Below, piece after piece: positions 19,801 to 28,943 of a DNA stretch of 64,000 nucleotides. The position numbers and the translations under genes are program-made. The notes beneath the pieces were generated by a model. That model searched no databases. It had not been told where the DNA came from and saw nothing but the letters and a program-made list of their open reading frames with translations. Every line of letters begins with the position of its first letter. Position 1 is the stretch's first letter. Origin of the DNA: Collinsella sp. AF08-23 (GTDB lineage: Bacteria; Actinomycetota; Coriobacteriia; Coriobacteriales; Coriobacteriaceae); the NCBI RefSeq assembly GCF_003479805.1, contig NZ_QUHV01000010.1, positions 1 to 64,000 on the forward strand. The letters run 5' to 3'.

Positions 19801-22724
19801 GCGCCTCCGCCGCGGCATCACCGCTCGCGATGGCTGCGGCGGTGCTTCCGGGCACTCCGCAGCAGGTTATTGACGCATACGCAACGCTCGCCGCTCGTGC
19901 CGAGACGCGTTCGTTTGGCCTGATAGAAGATGACGTGGTGGTGCTCGATACCGAGACCACGGGGCTATCCCATCGTGAGAACGAGCTGATTGAGATCGCC
20001 GCCGCCCGTTTGCGCGGTCGCGAGATCGTCGATCGCTTTGATACGTTCGTCAAGCCCTCAGGGCTTATACCAGCCGAGATTACGGAGCTTACGAGTATCA
20101 CGAATGTCGATGTTGCTCACGCCCCTTCCGCCGAAGGGGCGGTCGCCGCTCTTACGGAGTTCGTGGGTGGCGCGCCGGTGATTGCCCATAACTCAGCCTT
20201 CGACCGAGGGTTCATAGAAGCCGTGAGTGGCGGCTCGGAAGTGTCGGACATCTGGATTGATTCGCTCGCCCTCTCGCGCATTGCATTGCCGCGTTTGAGT
20301 TCACATAAGCTCGCGTCCATGGCCGAGCTGTTTGGGTGTGCGAGCGTGTCTCATCGTGCGAATGCCGATGTCGAGGCGCTGTGCGGTGTCTGGCGCATCC
20401 TGCTTTGCGGGCTTGATGACCTGCCGCTCGGCCTCATGCGCCGTTTGGCGGATATGCACCCCGATGTACCGTGGAGCTACCGGCCGATCTTTAGCTTCTT
20501 GGCCGGCAGCCATCCCGATGCGGTGTTTTCGATGGTAAGTGCCAGACATGATATTCTGGCCGCCGATTCTTCGTCTGCGGCGGGATCCTCTGCGCGTATC
20601 GATGCTGATGAGCTTCCAGGCCTTAATTTGCCCTCGCGCGAAGAGGTCGAAGCGTGCTTTGAGCCAGACGGGCTCGTCAACCGCATGTACCCTGGTTACG
20701 AACCGCGCGTGGAGCAGATGCAGATGGCGGCCGAGGTGCGCGATGCCCTGGCGACTTCTTCGCATCGCGTGATCGAAGCTGGTACCGGTGTGGGCAAGTC
20801 AATCGCCTATCTCGTGCCCTTCGCTCAGGCGGCAAAACGCAACAACATCACGGTTGGCATCGCCACGAAGTCGAATAATCTGGCGGATCAGCTGATGTAT
20901 CACGAGCTGCCCCGTCTGGCCCGTGAAATCGAGGGCGGTCTGACGTATTGTGCCCTCAAGGGCTATGACCACTACCCATGCCTGCGAAAACTTGAGCGCT
21001 TGGCGCGCGCCAGCGAGGTCCACACCACGCGCGACCCGGCAGACACGCTCACCGCCATCGCCGTTATCTACGCCTACGCCTGCCAATCGCCCGCTGGCGA
21101 TCTCGATGGGTTGGGCATTCGCTGGAGGAGTGTGCAAAAGGCAGATCTCACCACCTCCTCTCGCGAATGCGCTCGGCGGCTGTGCCCCTTTTACCCCGAC
21201 AAATGTATGGTCCACGGATCTCGCCGGCGCGCCGCCCGCGCGGATGTGGTGGTAACCAACCATTCGCTGCTCTTCCGCAATGTCGCGGCGGACGGAAAGA
21301 TCCTGCCGCCTATTCGTCATTGGGTGGTTGACGAGGCCCATTCGATCGAAGGTGAGGCTCGCAGGCAGTGGGCGGTCACGGTCTCTGCGGACGAGAGCCG
21401 ATCGATTTTTGAGCGGTTGGGCGGTGCGCGCACCGGTTCGCTGGGGAGGATCACCCGAGACCTCGCAGCTTCTGACGCCGCCACGTTGTTCATGGGTTTG
21501 ACCGCCAAGGCCACCTCGAGCACGCAACGTGCATCCCTGGCCATGGCCGATCTTTTCGATGCCGTGCGCGATCTCGCGCGATCTGCCCGCTCGGATAGCG
21601 GATACGATACCGCCAACATGTGGATTGGCCGCGAGGTGCGGGAAAGTGCCGCATGGGGTGTGTTCGCCGAGGTCGCGAATACGGCCATCGACGCACTCGA
21701 TGAGGCATCAAAGAACCTCGCCTCACTCGTTGAGACTGTGGCGGAGGAAAAGCCGGAGCTTGTCGCAGACGTCGCAGATGGGCAACGCCGTCTCAAGGAG
21801 CTGAACGACGGACTCAAGCTGGTGGTGGAAGGCACCAACGACCGTTATGTCTACTCGTGCCAGGTCAACCGCCGCATCAAGGCGGGTGGGGAGAGCCTAA
21901 GCGCCGAGCGCCTTGATATTGGTGAGGCTCTTGCTGAAAATTGGCTGCCCGAGATGCACACGGCGATATTCGCCTCGGCGACCATGACAGTTTCGGGCAG
22001 TTTTGATCACTTCACCCATGCCGTGGGGTTGGATCGCTTGGGACGCGAGTCCTTCCAGACTCTACACCTCGATTCGAGCTACGATTTCGAGCGAAATATG
22101 GCAGTGGTGGTTGCGGGCGATATCCCCGATCCGCGTAATCGGGCGGCATACCTCGATGCTTTGGAAAACCTGCTGGTAGACGTACATATGGCAATGGGGG
22201 GCTCAACGCTCACTCTCTTTACGAATAGGCGTGACATGGAGGAGTTGTTCGACCGCGTGTCTCCCCGCCTGTCAAAGGAGGGCCTCGCTCTCGATTGCCA
22301 GAAGAAGAACACGTCCGCCAAGATCCTGCGCGATCGATTCCTCTCCGACGAGACGAGTTCCCTGTTTGCTCTCAAGGCGTTTTGGGAGGGTTTTGACGCC
22401 GCCGGTGACACCCTGCGCTGCGTGGTGATTCCCAAGTTGCCGTTCTCGAGCCCGACGGACCCGCTCTCGTGCGAACGCGGTGTGCGCGAGGATCGCGCAT
22501 GGGCCCGCTACTCGCTGCCCGAGGCGGTGTTGGAGGTCAAACAGGCCGCTGGCAGACTGATTCGCACGTCGACCGACGCCGGCGTTTTGGTGTTGGCGGA
22601 TTCGCGTTTGGTGACCAAGGGGTATGGCAAGAAGTTCCTCTCGTCTCTGCCCGCCGCGTACCAGCGTATCGAAAGCCCACAGGTAGGTCGCTATCTTGAG
22701 CTTTGGCGTGCCAGCCACCGGTAG
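19797..22724 (+). CDS. dinG: DnaQ-DinG: 3'-5' exonuclease fused to DinG-type helicase
   Basis: A 975-residue fusion. Residues about 40-215 are a DEDDh exonuclease: VVLDTETTGLSHRENE (Exo I), VIAHNSAFDRGFI (Exo II) and SHRANADVEAL (Exo III). The rest is a superfamily 2 XPD/DinG helicase with Walker A EAGTGVGKSIAYL, the DEAH box WVVDEAHSIEG and motif VI QAAGRLIRTSTDAG. Cysteines around CLRKLE and RECARRLCPFYPDKC fit an iron-sulfur cluster. The ATG at 19797 overlaps the ddl stop. Likely acts on lagging or damaged DNA ends; the exonuclease catalytic residues look intact, unlike some Gram-positive DinG proteins that lack helicase activity. Confidence 0.9.
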   Translation: MSASAAASPLAMAAAVLPGTPQQVIDAYATLAARAETRSFGLIEDDVVVLDTETTGLSHRENELIEIAAARLRGREIVDRFDTFVKPSGLIPAEITELTSITNVDVAHAPSAEGAVAALTEFVGGAPVIAHNSAFDRGFIEAVSGGSEVSDIWIDSLALSRIALPRLSSHKLASMAELFGCASVSHRANADVEALCGVWRILLCGLDDLPLGLMRRLADMHPDVPWSYRPIFSFLAGSHPDAVFSMVSARHDILAADSSSAAGSSARIDADELPGLNLPSREEVEACFEPDGLVNRMYPGYEPRVEQMQMAAEVRDALATSSHRVIEAGTGVGKSIAYLVPFAQAAKRNNITVGIATKSNNLADQLMYHELPRLAREIEGGLTYCALKGYDHYPCLRKLERLARASEVHTTRDPADTLTAIAVIYAYACQSPAGDLDGLGIRWRSVQKADLTTSSRECARRLCPFYPDKCMVHGSRRRAARADVVVTNHSLLFRNVAADGKILPPIRHWVVDEAHSIEGEARRQWAVTVSADESRSIFERLGGARTGSLGRITRDLAASDAATLFMGLTAKATSSTQRASLAMADLFDAVRDLARSARSDSGYDTANMWIGREVRESAAWGVFAEVANTAIDALDEASKNLASLVETVAEEKPELVADVADGQRRLKELNDGLKLVVEGTNDRYVYSCQVNRRIKAGGESLSAERLDIGEALAENWLPEMHTAIFASATMTVSGSFDHFTHAVGLDRLGRESFQTLHLDSSYDFERNMAVVVAGDIPDPRNRAAYLDALENLLVDVHMAMGGSTLTLFTNRRDMEELFDRVSPRLSKEGLALDCQKKNTSAKILRDRFLSDETSSLFALKAFWEGFDAAGDTLRCVVIPKLPFSSPTDPLSCERGVREDRAWARYSLPEAVLEVKQAAGRLIRTSTDAGVLVLADSRLVTKGYGKKFLSSLPAAYQRIESPQVGRYLELWRASHR

Positions 22725-22745
22725 TTTGGTCGCCGCGCCCCGTGT

Positions 22746-23666
22746 CTATCGTGCGTAGGTGATGAGAGCAGCTCTGAGCTCATCCGGCGCCTCGATGATG
22801 AGCTCTCCACCGGCAGCGAGCACCTGGTCGAAGAGCCATGGCGTTGAGGTATAACTCACGTTCGCCTCGACCGTGCCATCGTCGTTGCGCTTCGCGCTAT
22901 CGCGGTCGATACCCGCCCATGTGGACGCGTCGAATGCCTCCTGGGTGCTCCACCGCATCTTGGCGGTGTTTCCATGCTTTTGCAGGCTTTCCGCGGCGGA
23001 GAGGCGGACAAAGGGATGGTCGATTACGGAATCCTCGGTCAACTCGACTGAATCGATGCGATCGAGCCGGTAGCTGCGCTGCCCACCCTTCACGACATTC
23101 CACGCCACGAGGTATGCGGCATCACCCGCGACCTCGATGTACCCGGGGTCGATGATTCGTTCGCACGGGGCATCTTCGGATGCGGCGCGATACTTCATGC
23201 GCAGACGCACCCCATAGGCGATTGCCTCGGCGACGGCGGGATAGAATCCGCCGAAGAGGGCATCGCCGGAGAGGAGGCGCTTGCCTGTGGCCTCATGCGT
23301 GATGGGGGCGAGTGCCGCCGCGATTCGTTCCCGCACGCGGTTGTCGAGGTTGCAGCGTTCAAGCGCCTGGTTGAGCGCAAGTGCCTCGGGAGCGGTGAGG
23401 CGAACGGGTTCTATTGCTCCGGCGTTACCCATGAGGGAGACGCGATCTTCGTCCCGCACGATGGCGATGCGCGCACCCGTGCGTTCGTCGGCGATTGACT
23501 GGAGCAGTTCAAAAACGCGCTCGAACTGGGATGAACTGATGCCGAACTTGCGGCAAAAATCCGTGACGCGTATATGGCCTCCTGTCGATGCGGTGAGGGA
23601 AGTGAGAAGAATTAAGCACAGATTCGTCATCTCGTCCCTACCCAGGGGCTTATCATTGCTGTTCAT
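22746..23666 (-). CDS. WYL-domain regulator, PafC-like
   Basis: A 306-residue protein with an N-terminal winged helix (about 10-75: TASTGGHIRVTDFCRKFGISSSQFERVFELL) and a WYL domain (about 150-220, including IEVAGDAAYLVAWNVVKGGQRSYRLDRI), then a C-terminal extension. Its start overlaps the upstream WYL gene by 14 bp. Paired WYL proteins of this kind are PafB/PafC, a DNA-damage-responsive activator in mycobacteria. No Pup ligase gene is visible here, and the neighbour is a dinG-like repair gene. Regulator identity is inferred from pairing and domains. Confidence 0.8.
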   Translation of the reverse strand: MNSNDKPLGRDEMTNLCLILLTSLTASTGGHIRVTDFCRKFGISSSQFERVFELLQSIADERTGARIAIVRDEDRVSLMGNAGAIEPVRLTAPEALALNQALERCNLDNRVRERIAAALAPITHEATGKRLLSGDALFGGFYPAVAEAIAYGVRLRMKYRAASEDAPCERIIDPGYIEVAGDAAYLVAWNVVKGGQRSYRLDRIDSVELTEDSVIDHPFVRLSAAESLQKHGNTAKMRWSTQEAFDASTWAGIDRDSAKRNDDGTVEANVSYTSTPWLFDQVLAAGGELIIEAPDELRAALITYAR

Positions 23667-24702
23667 GCGCCATTACCGCCTTTTGTTTTATAAGGTTCAC
23701 GCAGTCGACGAGCACCTTGGGTCCACGAACGGAAAGGCCGATATGAGCGTGCTCGAGGGCAAATCGCGCTGCGGCATCAACGTCCCGTACGTCGACGGAC
23801 CATTGCGTCGACCCGTCCTCCTCATCGCGTGTCTCTCCCCTGCCTTTGGTGATGAGTTCGATCTCGTGAGCGCCCACGCCGGGCGAAAAGGAGAATTCCG
23901 CCAAGACGGGGTTGCATGCGGAGAAGTCAAAGGGGAGGAATTGAGAGCCGGTGATGTCGAACTCGGAGGGAATCGCGTAGGGCCTGCTCGATTCCGGTGA
24001 GCTTTTCGCGGAGACAACGCGGTCGGTTCTAAAGGTGCGCAGCCCGTTTGCCCCATGGTCGCGTCCGACAAGATATACGTAGCTCCCCCGTTCAAAAGAT
24101 CCGTAGAGGTCGACGGTGTGGATGTTCTCGTTTCCGCGTGCATCGCGATAGGTAAACGACGCCGGCCTTCTGCGCGAAAAAGCGTTCCACAAGTTGGTGA
24201 GATCGCGCTTGATGTTCAGCGGCTGCGTGCTGGAGCCCTCCGGGGAGATGCCCGCGGTTTCACACAGTTTGGTGCGGGCCATTTGGAGGGGCCAACGCGC
24301 TGGATCATCGGCGTGAAGTGCAAATATCTGGTCGATTGCCGCAACTGCCTCCTCCGCATCGTACGGCGAGAGCGCGGCAGTGTCGGCATGCGTGGAAGTT
24401 CGGTCTATCTCCCAGCTCCGCTGCTCGTTTTTGGCGTTGTGGGAGTCGGACGCCTCTCGAATATGGACGCCGAGAGAGGCCAAAGATTCGCGATCGCGGG
24501 CAAACGCCTTGATGCGCGATTCGCGAGATGGACTGGTGTAGCCGATCTCGGGGTCGTTGATGATGTGCTCAGTGGTGAGGGGTTCTTGTGCCACGCTGAG
24601 GGAGAACGTGAGGTTGAGCATGCGCCGCGCGATGTCTTCGGACTTCGTCCACGCACGCGGTTTCACCTCGTCATGTGCGGCATTCGAAGTTCCGTTCTGC
24701 AT
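23653..24702 (-). CDS. WYL-domain regulator, PafB-like
   Basis: A 349-residue partner of the preceding WYL protein. An N-terminal helix-turn-helix region (about 15-75, EDIARRMLNLTFSLSVAQEPLTTEHI) is followed by a WYL domain (FSRRRPASFTYRDARGNENIHTVDLYGSFERGSYVYLVGRDHGANGLRTFRTDRV). The ATG at 24702 has GGAGG at 6-7 bp and is preferred to the ATG at 24723. In actinobacteria such pairs form a heterodimeric activator of repair genes; the ligand sensed by the WYL domain is not evident from sequence. Confidence 0.8.
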   Translation of the reverse strand: MQNGTSNAAHDEVKPRAWTKSEDIARRMLNLTFSLSVAQEPLTTEHIINDPEIGYTSPSRESRIKAFARDRESLASLGVHIREASDSHNAKNEQRSWEIDRTSTHADTAALSPYDAEEAVAAIDQIFALHADDPARWPLQMARTKLCETAGISPEGSSTQPLNIKRDLTNLWNAFSRRRPASFTYRDARGNENIHTVDLYGSFERGSYVYLVGRDHGANGLRTFRTDRVVSAKSSPESSRPYAIPSEFDITGSQFLPFDFSACNPVLAEFSFSPGVGAHEIELITKGRGETRDEEDGSTQWSVDVRDVDAAARFALEHAHIGLSVRGPKVLVDCVNLIKQKAVMAHEQQ

Positions 24703-24942
24703 GCGCACCCTCCCGTTTCCCACTTGGTCAACACCTGCTCGTTGGTTACCTCATTCTAGTGTAAGGAGGTGGGGTGTTCTGCTCATGTTCGCCGTGTGTT
24801 AATGGGGAATTGCGACTGCAGGAACCATATTGAGGGGTTGAAATTCTGCAGGTAAAGCATAAGTAAGGGTATACTTGCGACTATACATGCGCATCGTGAA
24901 TTCGATGCGTTTGCACATAAGCGAGTTCGATGTGGAGCCCAC

Positions 24943-27822
24943 ATGGCGAATACGAAACAATACCTGAGCCACCTACTGCAGAACACGGGTATCACTCCGG
25001 CGTGTAGTGAAGAGGAGCGCGAGGCGGCCAACGTCATCGCGAAGATCTTTGCCGATCACGGATTCACGCCCGAGATGCAAGAGTTCAGCGCGAGTGGCAT
25101 GACCAAGGTTGCCCAGGCCATCTTGGGTATCGTCGCTTTCGTCGGTGCCGTGCTTTGCGGCATTGGAGGGGCCCTTGGCGTGGTCGGCCTGCTTTTGGCC
25201 CTCGCCGCCGCCGTTGTCTACGTGCTCGAGCGCACGGGTCGCCCCGTGATCTCCGGTTTGGGCTCTGGTGGTTTGAGCCAGAATGTCATCGCCTACCATC
25301 GTGCTTCCGGCCCGCTCGCCTCGCCCCGCAACCGCCCTGTCGTGGTGGTCGCCCATTACGATTCGCCGCGTGAGGACCTGCTTGCCCGTGAGCCGTTCGC
25401 GGCGTACAAGCCCCTCATCGTCAAGTTGCTGCCCTTTGCGATGGTCGCGCCCGCGGTTCTCGCGTTCATTCGCCTGTTCCCCGTTCCGGGTGCCGCCAAA
25501 GCGGTGCTTTGGGTTCTCGCCATTCTTGCTGCTTTGGTTCCGCTGGCGAACGGCGTTGCGATTATTGCCAATCGTTTCGTGTTGCCGTATACCACGGGTG
25601 CCGTGTCGAACAAGTCTTCCGTTGCCGCGATGCTCGGCGTGATGGATGCCGTTTCGCCGTACGAGCTTGGTGAGGAATTCCCGCATGATACGCCGGCGGA
25701 CGAGTATTTCGCCGAGCAGCAGCGCATCCTCGAAGACGCGATCGCCGCGGCAGAGGCGGCTGCTGCCGCTGAGGCGGAGGCTGCCATGGCTTACCCCCAC
25801 GAGGTTGAGGGGCAAGACGAGCAGAATGGCGAGGCGGACGAGGTTACCGAGACCGCCGAGGTTGGTAAGGTTGTCGAGCAGGTTCCCGAGGTGCCTGTGG
25901 TGCTCGAGCCCGTCGACGTGCTCGGCGCGACGGCTACCGATCTTCCTGCTGTTGATCTTGGGTCGACGGTGACCATGAATGTCGAGAACGATGTCGCTCC
26001 CGCGGAGGATGAGGTCGAGGAGCAGCTCGACGCCGATGCCACGGTCGCCACCATGCCCGCTATTGATAGCGCGCCTGTTGTCGAAGAGGACCTGGAGAGC
26101 GAGGAAGAAGATCTCGGTGCCGGGACGCAGTCCGAGCTTGATTTGGATGCCGCCGCCCCCGAGCCCAAGCTTCCCTTCTACTTGAACAGCGCGGGCAACG
26201 TTCGTTTTGGCGCTGACGTGATTCGCGGTTTGGGTATGCTTCCCGAGAGCTGCGTCGTGCTGTACGAACCGGGTGATGAGCCCGAGCCCGAGACCCCAAC
26301 CGCGTTTGAGGTTGAGCATGAGGAGGAGGCTCCCGCCGCCGACGCGTATGACGCATACGACACCTACGACGAGGATGTTGAGCTCGAGCAGGATTATTCC
26401 GAAGAGGACACTAACGATGAGAGCGAGCTCGCCGAGGCCTACGATGAGGCTGAGGATGAGGACGGATTTGAAGAAGCGTTCGCCCCTCAGGAAGAGGTCG
26501 AGGAAGAAGACGACTTCGACGTCGTGATGGAAGCTGAGTATGAGGTCATCGAGGACGAGGCTGAGGACGAAGCTGCTGAGGAGACGGCCATGGCGGCGAG
26601 CGACGAGACTCCTTCTGAGGATGGGAACGCCGCCGTTGACGCTGCTGCAGAGGAGGCCCCTGCGGGGCAGCCCGTTGAGGAAGAGCATCACGTGGAGGAG
26701 GATCACGAGGATCAGGACGCAGCTGGCGCTACTGAGGTGTTCGCGATGCCCTCTGCCACGCCTCGCGGAGAAGCCGACATGTCCGGCACGATTGCCATGC
26801 CCGTCCAGCCCTCCGTCCAGCCTGTGGAGACGGTTGACTCCCTCATGGCCCAGATAGACTCTGCGGTGCCGGCACGCCCCAAGCGCACCATCAACGTGCC
26901 GAGCACGGCGGACGCCCCTGTGCCCCGGGTACCCCAGACGGCGAACCGCGCCTCCTTGTTCGATTTACCTGATCCTTCCGCCGCCCCGGCCGATCCGTTT
27001 GGCGTTCAGGGTGTCCCAAATGTTCCGAACCAAAGCGGGACCGCTGATGTCGCCTCCGAGGCCCGCAGTGCCTTTACGGTCATCAGTTCTCCCGAGCCCG
27101 TTGCAGCTCCTGAGCAGTCGTTTGAGACCATCAGCGCCCCGGCGCCCGCTCAAGAGAAGCCGCACCGTGGAATCAGCCGCCTCTTTGGACGCAAGAGGAA
27201 GAACGATGACAGCATGAGTGAGTGGCTTGGTGTCGATGACTCGTTTGATGCCAAGTCCACGGGGAACGACATCGGTTCCTGGGACAACTTCGACGACGGA
27301 TGGAAGGGCGGCGCCGCTGGCTACGACGGCGCAACCGAGGAGGAGCTGCGCGAGGCCGTTGCCGACATGGGCGATGACGAGCTTTTGGGACACGACATCT
27401 GGTTCGTGGCCACGGGCGCATCCGAAAACGGCAACGCCGGCATCCGCGCCTTCCTCGATGCCCATCGTGACAAGCTTCGCGGTGTGTTCCTCATCAACCT
27501 CGAGAGCGTGGGTGCGGGTCAGCTCGCCATGCTCGCCACCGAAGGTGAGCAACGCGTCTTCAAGGGTGACAAGCGCATCATGAAGTTGGTCCAGCAGGTG
27601 AGCAGCGACTTCCATCGCGAGTGTGCGACGGTCGACATGCCGTACGTGACAACCGATGCCCATGTCGCCATGGGTATGAGCTTGCGCTCCCTGACCATCG
27701 GTGGTGTTGAGGGCACCGGCTTCGCCCTCGCCCATACGGAGGAGGATCAGCCGTACAACGTGGATACGGACAACGTTGCCTTCGTGTCCGATGTGGTCAC
27801 CGAGGTCATCCGCCGCTCGTAA
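24943..27822 (+). CDS. Membrane M28-peptidase-like protein with giant acidic insertion; probably catalytically dead
   Basis: A 959-residue protein built from an M28 (aminopeptidase-type) fold interrupted by about 560 residues. Residues 1-140 carry a fold start, two hydrophobic helices (about 56-94) and the ligand motif AHYDS (137-141). Two more hydrophobic segments (about 158-210) precede GAVSNKSSVAAML (219-231), which matches the M28 GAxDNxSGVA motif but has Ser222 for the metal-bridging Asp. From about 240 to 800 the chain is Glu/Asp/Ala/Pro-rich and low in complexity. The fold resumes with FVATGASENG (821-830), where the catalytic Glu is Ser827 and the next Glu is kept, and INLESVG with Glu854 for Asp. 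GGAG precedes the ATG. The residue losses argue for a pseudoenzyme or altered metal site; that is inference. Confidence 0.75.
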   Translation: MANTKQYLSHLLQNTGITPACSEEEREAANVIAKIFADHGFTPEMQEFSASGMTKVAQAILGIVAFVGAVLCGIGGALGVVGLLLALAAAVVYVLERTGRPVISGLGSGGLSQNVIAYHRASGPLASPRNRPVVVVAHYDSPREDLLAREPFAAYKPLIVKLLPFAMVAPAVLAFIRLFPVPGAAKAVLWVLAILAALVPLANGVAIIANRFVLPYTTGAVSNKSSVAAMLGVMDAVSPYELGEEFPHDTPADEYFAEQQRILEDAIAAAEAAAAAEAEAAMAYPHEVEGQDEQNGEADEVTETAEVGKVVEQVPEVPVVLEPVDVLGATATDLPAVDLGSTVTMNVENDVAPAEDEVEEQLDADATVATMPAIDSAPVVEEDLESEEEDLGAGTQSELDLDAAAPEPKLPFYLNSAGNVRFGADVIRGLGMLPESCVVLYEPGDEPEPETPTAFEVEHEEEAPAADAYDAYDTYDEDVELEQDYSEEDTNDESELAEAYDEAEDEDGFEEAFAPQEEVEEEDDFDVVMEAEYEVIEDEAEDEAAEETAMAASDETPSEDGNAAVDAAAEEAPAGQPVEEEHHVEEDHEDQDAAGATEVFAMPSATPRGEADMSGTIAMPVQPSVQPVETVDSLMAQIDSAVPARPKRTINVPSTADAPVPRVPQTANRASLFDLPDPSAAPADPFGVQGVPNVPNQSGTADVASEARSAFTVISSPEPVAAPEQSFETISAPAPAQEKPHRGISRLFGRKRKNDDSMSEWLGVDDSFDAKSTGNDIGSWDNFDDGWKGGAAGYDGATEEELREAVADMGDDELLGHDIWFVATGASENGNAGIRAFLDAHRDKLRGVFLINLESVGAGQLAMLATEGEQRVFKGDKRIMKLVQQVSSDFHRECATVDMPYVTTDAHVAMGMSLRSLTIGGVEGTGFALAHTEEDQPYNVDTDNVAFVSDVVTEVIRRS

Positions 27823-27852
27823 AAGCGGTACACATGCTATAGGGGAGAGACC

Positions 27853-28047
27853 GTGTTCAGGTACATCAAGGAACATTGGGTTCAGTATTTGATCGGGGCG
27901 ACCATCGCCGTCTTGCTCGGGTTGGGCTTGTCGTACTATCTGGGAGAGAAATGGTCTACACCTGATAGCGTGCGCGCTCAGCGAGCTGAGGAGAATCAGG
28001 CTGTAACCCAGGAGGACGAGGAGCTAACCGAGTGGGTCTCTAGCTAA
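27853..28047 (+). CDS. Small single-pass membrane protein
   Basis: A 64-residue protein with one hydrophobic segment (about 12-30, YLIGATIAVLLGLGLSYYLG) and an acidic C-terminal tail. The GTG at 27853 has GGAG 6 bp upstream. It starts 30 bp after the M28-like gene and is followed by a strong terminator, so the two probably form an operon. I do not recognise the family; an accessory membrane partner of the M28-like protein is possible. Confidence 0.7.
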   Translation: MFRYIKEHWVQYLIGATIAVLLGLGLSYYLGEKWSTPDSVRAQRAEENQAVTQEDEELTEWVSS

Positions 28048-28110
28048 CCGAGTAGGCCTCTGGCGCCCGCCCTTGTCGTTTGCCCCCGGCCCTAGCGATA
28101 TGCCTGAACT

Positions 28111-28150
28111 GCCTCCCATTTCTTGGACACAAGAAATGGGAGGCCCTTTT
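28111..28150 (+). terminator. Strong terminator ending the M28-like unit
   Basis: A perfect 15-bp stem (28111-28125 with 28130-28144), a 4-nt loop and CCTTTT. It overlaps the very end of the convergent sortase gene; the minus-strand side lacks a T-run, so it works best rightwards. Confidence 0.9.
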
Positions 28151-28943
28151 ATGGCTGGAAATGCTTTGTACGAAGTGGTCGCGATCGTGCTTGCAGTTGG
28201 ACAAAGATCACGATGGTTCTTGTGCACTCTCCTTCATGGGGTGACGGGCAGGTCACCAAGCTGAGTACACGGCGAGCCCGTTCGATAAGTTCCTCCTTGT
28301 TTTCGGCGCAGCATGAGGCGTCTTTGGAAAGGGAGCGCAAAAAGGAGCGCAGACCACTGTTGCTGGCGAATCGGAACTGCTGGATGTCTGGGTATAAGGC
28401 ATCGACGTTGATTGCCATGAGAGGCTTAAACGTTGCATCTCCATGCTCGGTGGTTGACCAATGCGCGTCTCCGATGAGTGAAAAGGTCTGCTGTTCATAG
28501 GCGTGCGAAAGCGGCGTGAACATCGAGTCTGGCGCATCCACGGTGTGTCCATAGATGAGGATATGGGAAGCTTCCGTAGTGCAACGGGGGTCGATATAGG
28601 GACAGCCCAAGGTGCTTGCCCTCCCCCAGAAATCGTGTTTCAAATACCATCCGCCAGCATGCTCTCCCCGTTCTGATGTAACGGGGTAGCTGATGCTCGT
28701 GCCCTCAACCGTTAGCCATCCGACTACATCGGGGTTCTCCTTCCTCAGAGAGGGCCAGTCGATGCCCTCTTTTGCCGCGTTGTTTGGGGAATCGCCAATC
28801 ACCTCGACCTCAAGCGTGCTATATCGAGATAGTGAGCGTGACGTGCCGGCGGCCATGATGCCCGCCGTCGCGGCGAGCAGCGTTGCAGTGAGCATCATGG
28901 CGCGCTTGAAGAGCGGTCGAATACGTCGTCCTCCAACGCTCAT
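28149..28943 (-). CDS. Class B sortase coupled to the adhesin gene
   Basis: Membrane transpeptidase that attaches sorting-signal proteins to the cell wall or pilus. The 264-residue protein has an N-terminal membrane anchor (about 15-35), the class B opening NPDVVGWLTVEGTSISYPV, the catalytic His in LIYGHTV, Cys in SLVTC and Arg in CTRTIVIF. The start at 28943 overlaps the stop of the upstream adhesin by 4 bp (ATGA), so the two are translated together and the adhesin is its probable substrate. A longer reading to 29060 is inside the adhesin frame and was discarded. Confidence 0.9.
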   Translation of the reverse strand: MSVGGRRIRPLFKRAMMLTATLLAATAGIMAAGTSRSLSRYSTLEVEVIGDSPNNAAKEGIDWPSLRKENPDVVGWLTVEGTSISYPVTSERGEHAGGWYLKHDFWGRASTLGCPYIDPRCTTEASHILIYGHTVDAPDSMFTPLSHAYEQQTFSLIGDAHWSTTEHGDATFKPLMAINVDALYPDIQQFRFASNSGLRSFLRSLSKDASCCAENKEELIERARRVLSLVTCPSPHEGECTRTIVIFVQLQARSRPLRTKHFQP

